Below are positions 59,518 to 64,000 of a stretch of 64,000 nucleotides of DNA, piece after piece. The DNA comes from DASRWI01 sp035654655 (GTDB lineage: Bacteria > Bacteroidota > Ignavibacteria > Ignavibacteriales > Ignavibacteriaceae): NCBI GenBank assembly GCA_035654655.1, contig DASRWI010000016.1, positions 124,001 to 188,000 of the forward strand, written 5' to 3'. The notes beneath the pieces are model-generated. The model did no database searches, was not told the DNA's origin, and was given only the letters and a program-made list of their open reading frames with translations. Made by a program: the position numbers and the translations under genes. The first letter of the stretch is position 1. Each line of letters begins with the position of its first letter.

Positions 59518-61020
59518 GAAAAGAAAAAGAATACTCAGAATGATTTAGTTGAAAAGATTGTTTCTCTTTCCAAAAGAAGAGGTTTTGTTTTTCAATCAAG
59601 TGAAATTTATGGCGGATTAAACGGCTGTTGGGATTACGGTCCACTTGGTGTTGAACTCCTTAAAAATATTAAAGAAGACTGGTGGAAGTTTATGACCTTC
59701 CGCGAGGATATTGAAGGTCTTGATGCTTCTATCCTAATGCATCCTAAAGTATGGGAAGCTTCCGGACACGTTGCAAACTTCACCGACCCTATGGTGGATT
59801 GCAAGCAGTGTAAAGCAAGATATAGAGTTGACATCCTTGCAGAATCTTTAAGTGATAAATCCAAGAAGAAAGCTATTGAAGGTTTGAAGAATGCAATTAT
59901 TGATAATGCTCCCTTTTCTCATAAATATGAACAAATAGGAATGAGAGAAGAAAATCAGGGTAACTTGACTAACTTCTTTGATGAATTATTTGATTCCGAA
60001 GATTTAGGCAAACTATTGATGAATGAAATTACCTGCCCCAACTGCGGCAATAAAGGAACATTCACTGAACCAAGAACTTTCAATTTAATGTTTAAGACAT
60101 TTGTCGGTCCTGTTGAAGACAACTCCAATGTAGTTTATCTTCGTCCAGAAACTGCTCAGGGAATTTTTGTAAATTTCCTTAATGTGCAGGGTGCATCAAG
60201 ACAAAAACTTCCTTTCGGTATTGCACAAATTGGAAAAGCATTCCGTAATGAAATCAACACAAAGAATTTTCTTTTCCGTACACGTGAATTTGAACAGATG
60301 GAAATGCAGTTCTTTGTTAAACCTGAACAGGATGACCAATGGTATAATTACTGGAAAGAACAAAGAATTGAATGGTTCCATTCATTAGGAATCAGTAAAG
60401 ATAAACTTCGCTTTCACGACCATCCAGAAAACAAACTTGCTCACTATGCAAAAGCTGCAGTAGATATTGAATACTTATTCCCATTTGGATGGGGTGAGAT
60501 TGAAGGTATTCACAATAGAAGAAATTATGATTTAACTCAGCACGAATTATTCAGCGGAAAATCATTAAAATATTTTGATGAAGAGAGTAAAGAAAAATTT
60601 GTTCCATTTGTAATTGAAACATCTGCAGGGGCAAGCCGTTCCTTTATGGCATTCCTGATTGATGCCTATTATGAAGAAGAAGTAAATGGAGAGATGCGCT
60701 CTGTTTTGAAATTTCATCCAAAGCTTGCTCCAATTAAAGCAGCAATACTTCCTTTAGTAAATAAAGATGGTATGCCTGAGATAGCACGTGCAATTGAAAC
60801 CACATTGAGAAAAAACTTCAAAGTTTTTTATGATGATAAAGGTGCAATAGGCAGACGATACAGAAGAATGGACGAAGCTGGTACACCTTTCTGCATAACT
60901 GTTGATACTCAAACTTTAACAGATGATACAGTTACAATAAGAGAAAGAGACACAATGCAGCAAGTACGTGTTTCTATAGAAAAAATTTCTGAGTTCTTAT
61001 TATTTAAGATGTTGGAATAA
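59515..61020 (+). CDS. glyS: Glycyl-tRNA synthetase, apparently started at ATC
   Basis: 501 residues if begun at ATC 59515. The in-frame stop at 59509-59511 limits the frame, and before ATG 59692 there is no ATG, GTG or TTG, yet the codons in between encode the conserved N-terminus (EKIVSLSKRRGFVFQSSEIY, then GGLNGCWDYGPLGVELLKNI) including class II motif 1. A perfect AGGAGG (59501-59506) stands eight bases before ATC. Further motifs: FRNEINTKNFLFRTREFEQM (motif 2) and GAIGRRYRRMDEAGTPFCIT (motif 3 region), in the single-chain alpha2 GlyRS type. A Cys-rich insert (CKQCK, CPNCG) is also present. It charges tRNA-Gly. Confidence 0.93.
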   Translation: MEKKKNTQNDLVEKIVSLSKRRGFVFQSSEIYGGLNGCWDYGPLGVELLKNIKEDWWKFMTFREDIEGLDASILMHPKVWEASGHVANFTDPMVDCKQCKARYRVDILAESLSDKSKKKAIEGLKNAIIDNAPFSHKYEQIGMREENQGNLTNFFDELFDSEDLGKLLMNEITCPNCGNKGTFTEPRTFNLMFKTFVGPVEDNSNVVYLRPETAQGIFVNFLNVQGASRQKLPFGIAQIGKAFRNEINTKNFLFRTREFEQMEMQFFVKPEQDDQWYNYWKEQRIEWFHSLGISKDKLRFHDHPENKLAHYAKAAVDIEYLFPFGWGEIEGIHNRRNYDLTQHELFSGKSLKYFDEESKEKFVPFVIETSAGASRSFMAFLIDAYYEEEVNGEMRSVLKFHPKLAPIKAAILPLVNKDGMPEIARAIETTLRKNFKVFYDDKGAIGRRYRRMDEAGTPFCITVDTQTLTDDTVTIRERDTMQQVRVSIEKISEFLLFKMLE

Positions 61021-61200
61021 AACTATTCTGTCATCACGAGGAGTCCCGAACAAGTTCGGGACGACGTGGTGATCTCTGGATTTTGAATTTAGCCTATGAC
61101 TTCAGTCGTGGGTTAATAATTTCCCACGATTAAAATCGTGGGCTAACCTATGTACATTTTCAGTTTAACCCATGACTTTAGTCATGGGACATAACCTTAT
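61021..61200. repeat. Palindromic intergenic repeats between glyS and the AlkD-like gene
   Basis: GTCATCACGAGGAGTCCCGA and CAAGTTCGGGACGACGTGGT form a hairpin (61030-61072), CCCACGATTAAAATCGTGGG (61123-61142) is a perfect hairpin and CCCATGACTTTAGTCATGGG (61169-61188) is identical to two copies at 59193 and 59389. Confidence 0.8.
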
Positions 61201-61270
61201 TACATGGCTAATAATTCCTTTTCACCTCCATCTTCCTTATATTTTCCATAAAAAAAATAAGAAATATATT

Positions 61271-61975
61271 ATGTCTGCTATAGAATTGAAACAATATCTA
61301 AAATCAAAAGCAAATGTTAATGATGCGATTAATCTTCAACGTTTTTTTAAAACCGGACCAGGAGAATATGGTGAAGGTGATATTTTTCACGGAATAAAAA
61401 TTCCTATTCTTAGAGAAGCAACTAAAAAGTTTATGAATCTTTCTCTTGCTGATATTCAGGAAGTTCTTCATTCAAAGTACCACGAAGAAAGAATGATTTC
61501 TTTATTCCTTCTAATAAATAAATTTAAAAAAGCTGAGCCAAAAGAAAAGAAAACAATTTATAATATGTACTTGAAAAATACTAAGTATATAAATAATTGG
61601 GACCTTGTTGACTTATCCTCGCACCATATTGTTGGCGCATATCTTTTTGATAAGGAAAAAGATATTTTGTATAAAATGGCAGCTTCAAAAGATTTATGGA
61701 AAAAGAGAATAGCAATAATTTCTACTTTTTATTTTTTGCGCAGAGGAGATTTTGTTCCCACATTTAAAATTGCTGAGATGCTTCTTAATGACAAACATGA
61801 TTTGATTCATAAAGGAGTTGGGTGGATGCTTAGGGAAGTTGGCAACAGGGATATGGGTGCTGAAGAAGAATTTTTATTATGCTTTTATAAACAGATGCCC
61901 CGTACTATGCTAAGGTATGCTATAGAAAAATTTCCTGAAAATAAACGACAGGCTTACTTAAAGGGACGTATGTAA
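61271..61975 (+). CDS. DNA alkylation repair glycosylase, AlkD-like
   Basis: 234 residues from ATG 61271; the frame extends to 61172 through a palindromic repeat, which is not credible as coding. HEAT-like helices are typical of AlkD: GIKIPILREATKKFMNLS, NWDLVDLSSHHIVGAYLF (the Trp-Asp and Asp that embrace the lesion), KDLWKKRIAIISTFYFLRRG and GVGWMLREVGNRD. AlkD removes N3- and N7-alkylpurines without base flipping. The stop overlaps the next start by one base (TAATG), tying it to a nuclease gene. Confidence 0.88.
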   Translation: MSAIELKQYLKSKANVNDAINLQRFFKTGPGEYGEGDIFHGIKIPILREATKKFMNLSLADIQEVLHSKYHEERMISLFLLINKFKKAEPKEKKTIYNMYLKNTKYINNWDLVDLSSHHIVGAYLFDKEKDILYKMAASKDLWKKRIAIISTFYFLRRGDFVPTFKIAEMLLNDKHDLIHKGVGWMLREVGNRDMGAEEEFLLCFYKQMPRTMLRYAIEKFPENKRQAYLKGRM

Positions 61976-63324
61976 TGATTGAATTTATTCCGCTTGGTGG
62001 TGGAGGTGAAATTGGTGCTAACTCTTATTACCTCAACATATCAGGTACAGGAATAATTTTAGACTGTGGTATGCATCCCCAAAAAACAGGTCTGGATGCT
62101 CTTCCTTTATTTGACATCATTAAGGATAAGTCGATTGATTACATTTTAATAAGTCACGCTCATCAGGATCATATTGGCAGTCTTCCATTTTTAATCCAAA
62201 GATTTCCTTATTTAAAAATTATTACAACTCCACAAACACGTGCTGTTGCTGAACTTACTATTCACAATACAATTTCAATTTTAAAAAAACAAATAAATGA
62301 GAATGAAATAAAGTTGTATTCACACGACGATGTTGATTTGCTTATACAATCTATAATGTATAAGTCTTATGGAGAAGAATTTGATTTAATTGGTTATGAC
62401 CATAAGGGAAAAGAACCTGTTAAGGCAGTGTTTACTAACGCAGGACATATAATTGGCTCTGCAGGAATTTTGCTTGAACATAATAATTATAAAATCTTTT
62501 ATACTGGCGATATCAGTTTACGTAATCAAACTTTGCTTAAGGCAGCTCAGTTACCTGAGGTCAAAGTAGATTGTTTAATTACGGAAACTACTTATGGTTC
62601 AACAGATACTTCTATTTTCAATTGGCATAAGGAATCGGAAAGATTAGCTCAATCAATCAATAAGGTTATTGATAGAAGTGGTTCAGTTCTTATACCTGTT
62701 TTTTCATTAGGTAAAATGCAGGAGATAGCTGCTACGCTTTGGAAGCTGATGCAAAAAGGAAAGCTTGTTAATGTAGATATTTATGCTGATGGCATCGGGA
62801 GAAAAATAAATCGTATTTATGATTACAGCCGTTACAATGTAAATTATATTGATGAAGATTTTGTAATTGGAGATATCCCGCTAAAAAGTTTTTATGAAAT
62901 AAAACGCACCTCGAATTTCTTTAAGCATCCCTGCATAATGCTTGCACCATCGGGAATGATGATGAAAAAAACAGCTTCATACTCGATGGCTATTCAATGG
63001 ATTAAGCATAAAGAATCTGCAATCTTTACTGTTGGTTATATGGACCCTGATACTCCGGGTTATACAATTGCAAAAGCACGTAAAGGACAAACAATACAAT
63101 TTGATGGTCAATCTATTGAAGTAAAATGTTCTATTAAAAATTTTCGTTTTCCTTCTCACGCAAGAAGAGAAGATATTCTTGAGATTGTAAAAAAATTAAA
63201 CCCTGATAGTATTATCCTTGTTCATGGAGATGAATCTTCAATTGATTGGGTGGGAGCAAATATTCTTAAGAACTTTAAAGCAAAATTATATGCTGCAAAA
63301 ACAGGTGAGTTAATTAAATTATAA
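61975..63324 (+). CDS. Beta-CASP metallo-beta-lactamase nuclease (RMMBL type)
   Basis: 449 residues. The metal site is SHAHQDHIG (His61, His63, Asp65, His66), with later DISLRNQTLL and GHIIGSAGILLE motifs; the beta-CASP region has TETTYGS, SVLIPVFSLGKMQE and APSGMMM; the end PSHARREDILEIV and VHGDESSI is the RMMBL domain. This is the CPSF-73/YSH1-like type, found in bacteria as RNA (or DNA) processing nucleases. It is translationally coupled to an AlkD-like repair gene. Which nucleic acid it acts on cannot be judged from sequence. Confidence 0.9.
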   Translation: MIEFIPLGGGGEIGANSYYLNISGTGIILDCGMHPQKTGLDALPLFDIIKDKSIDYILISHAHQDHIGSLPFLIQRFPYLKIITTPQTRAVAELTIHNTISILKKQINENEIKLYSHDDVDLLIQSIMYKSYGEEFDLIGYDHKGKEPVKAVFTNAGHIIGSAGILLEHNNYKIFYTGDISLRNQTLLKAAQLPEVKVDCLITETTYGSTDTSIFNWHKESERLAQSINKVIDRSGSVLIPVFSLGKMQEIAATLWKLMQKGKLVNVDIYADGIGRKINRIYDYSRYNVNYIDEDFVIGDIPLKSFYEIKRTSNFFKHPCIMLAPSGMMMKKTASYSMAIQWIKHKESAIFTVGYMDPDTPGYTIAKARKGQTIQFDGQSIEVKCSIKNFRFPSHARREDILEIVKKLNPDSIILVHGDESSIDWVGANILKNFKAKLYAAKTGELIKL

Positions 63325-63330
63325 TATTTA

Positions 63331-64000
63331 TTAAGAATATTTTTCGATTATCTTCTTAAACCTTTCATTATTCCTGATTGGATCAAAAATTGGATGTAGC
63401 TTAAGCTGCCATACTGATAACATACCCGGTTTCTTAAGAATTTCATCCATTTTATCAATTGCTTCACTGTACATTCGAAGCAACATATAAACTTCCACTT
63501 CTATTACCTCATAATCCATCTTGGTCCATAAATTCATCTTAGAACCGCTTGAGCTTTTTTGGATGACACTCTTTATCTGACTAATTGCTTCATCCTTTTT
63601 ACCAATTCCTGCCAAAGCATAAGCAAGTTGAGCATGAGAATAAAGATCATCTTTTTCTGTAATTATTTTTTCTATTACTACTCTTGCTGAATCAAAAGCT
63701 TTGAATGAATTTTCTATATCTCCTTTAGCTCTATATGTAAATCCTTGTTTAATATATTTTTGTATTATAGGCCAAAATTCAGGCGGTAGCTTCTCATTGA
63801 GTGATGTCAAGGCACCATCAAATTTTCTCTCAAAATATTTTAATTTCCAAAAATAAATACCTTCTATGGTTCTTCCACCTCTATATATATTAGGATTCTT
63901 TTTAGAACCTTCTTCAAGAATTGAACGCGCAGTTTTTAAATCTCCGTATCCATCAATCATTAAATTGGCAAGGTTGCTGTAAGAATAAGGATCCTCAGGA
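63331..64000 (-). CDS. Tetratricopeptide-repeat protein, C-terminal part
   Basis: The frame is open to the end of the window (codons before ATG 63960 read PEDPYSYSNLAN), so only about 223 C-terminal codons are seen. TPR-like helical pairs are visible: DLYSHAQLAYALAGIGKKDE, YEVIEVEVYMLLRMYSEAID and others. It closes with LKLHPIFDPIRNNERFKKII, a C-terminal signature of many Ser/Thr-kinase, adenylate-cyclase or LuxR-like TPR proteins in this group. The N-terminal output domain lies outside the window and cannot be named. Confidence 0.7.
   Translation of the reverse strand, partial: PEDPYSYSNLANLMIDGYGDLKTARSILEEGSKKNPNIYRGGRTIEGIYFWKLKYFERKFDGALTSLNEKLPPEFWPIIQKYIKQGFTYRAKGDIENSFKAFDSARVVIEKIITEKDDLYSHAQLAYALAGIGKKDEAISQIKSVIQKSSSGSKMNLWTKMDYEVIEVEVYMLLRMYSEAIDKMDEILKKPGMLSVWQLKLHPIFDPIRNNERFKKIIEKYS

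Noticed and set aside
61172..61270. 33-codon extension of the AlkD-like gene
   Set aside because: It is built from palindromic repeat sequence; ATG 61271 matches the usual AlkD N-terminus.
1..64000. tRNA, rRNA, CRISPR, integrase and IS transposase genes
   Set aside because: I looked for tRNA T-arm motifs, evenly spaced repeats with unique spacers, and transposase or integrase motifs in the translations and found none. TTCGA hits fall in coding genes or dispersed repeats.

Overview
The window is AT-rich bacterial chromosome and most likely comes from the class Ignavibacteria or a close relative in the Bacteroidota/Chlorobi (FCB) group. Three things point there. A type IX secretion C-terminal sorting domain with a NYPNPFNPST core lies at 54724-55098. 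Several promoters fit the Bacteroidota pattern TTG-N20-TAnnTTTG (25821-25851 and 14956-14986 are exact). The DAHP synthase is fused to a type II chorismate mutase, as is common in Bacteroidota. No rRNA, tRNA or CRISPR array was recognised.

Layout. 1-3009: a cut-off PfkB sugar kinase, an RmlD-like reductase and an exported GH13 amylase. 3062-5686: ECF sigma factor, zinc-finger/HEAT anti-sigma factor and an exported DUF4097 protein. 5901-13611: lipoprotein, POT-like transporter, BatA/VWA membrane protein, HflX and a histidine ammonia-lyase with an unusual MIO triad. 13836-15227: MarR regulator, a candidate structured RNA on the minus strand and a tiny membrane protein. 15287-18492: aromatic amino-acid operon (aminotransferase, TyrA, DAHP synthase-chorismate mutase) behind a tyrosine-codon leader peptide and attenuator. 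18722-20835: UspA, MntH and a degenerate receiver protein. 21463-25729: DUF1015-SerC pair, small proteins and an outer-membrane barrel. 25902-32713: TetR-controlled efflux operon (TolC, HlyD, two ABC ATPases, two permeases). 32755-34504: DUF4145 gene, a GIY-YIG/PUA-like gene and remnants that look like restriction-modification genes. 34927-36753: GTP-type PEP carboxykinase.

36813-50192 (minus strand) is a type IV pilus-like locus: an unusual pilin, PilC, PilB, PilT, a PilM-PilN fusion, a PilO-PilP fusion and PilQ, followed by three signalling genes including a 1164-residue hybrid kinase. 50691-53827: ValS and a DinB-like protein. 53839-55272: repeat-rich region holding a small GIY-YIG gene and a cut-down T9SS cargo gene. 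55301-58549: phage remnant with a frameshifted terminase, its probable small subunit and a divergent portal gene that abuts rluE. 59515-64000: GlyRS that seems to start at ATC, AlkD-like protein, beta-CASP nuclease and a partial TPR protein.

The most interesting signals are small ones outside long ORFs: the Tyr attenuator (15287-15415), a promoter-hairpin-repeat-terminator RNA unit (14690-14986), the apparent AUC start of GlyRS, and two families of paired-hairpin repeats, one of which surrounds and co-duplicates with the end of a GIY-YIG gene.
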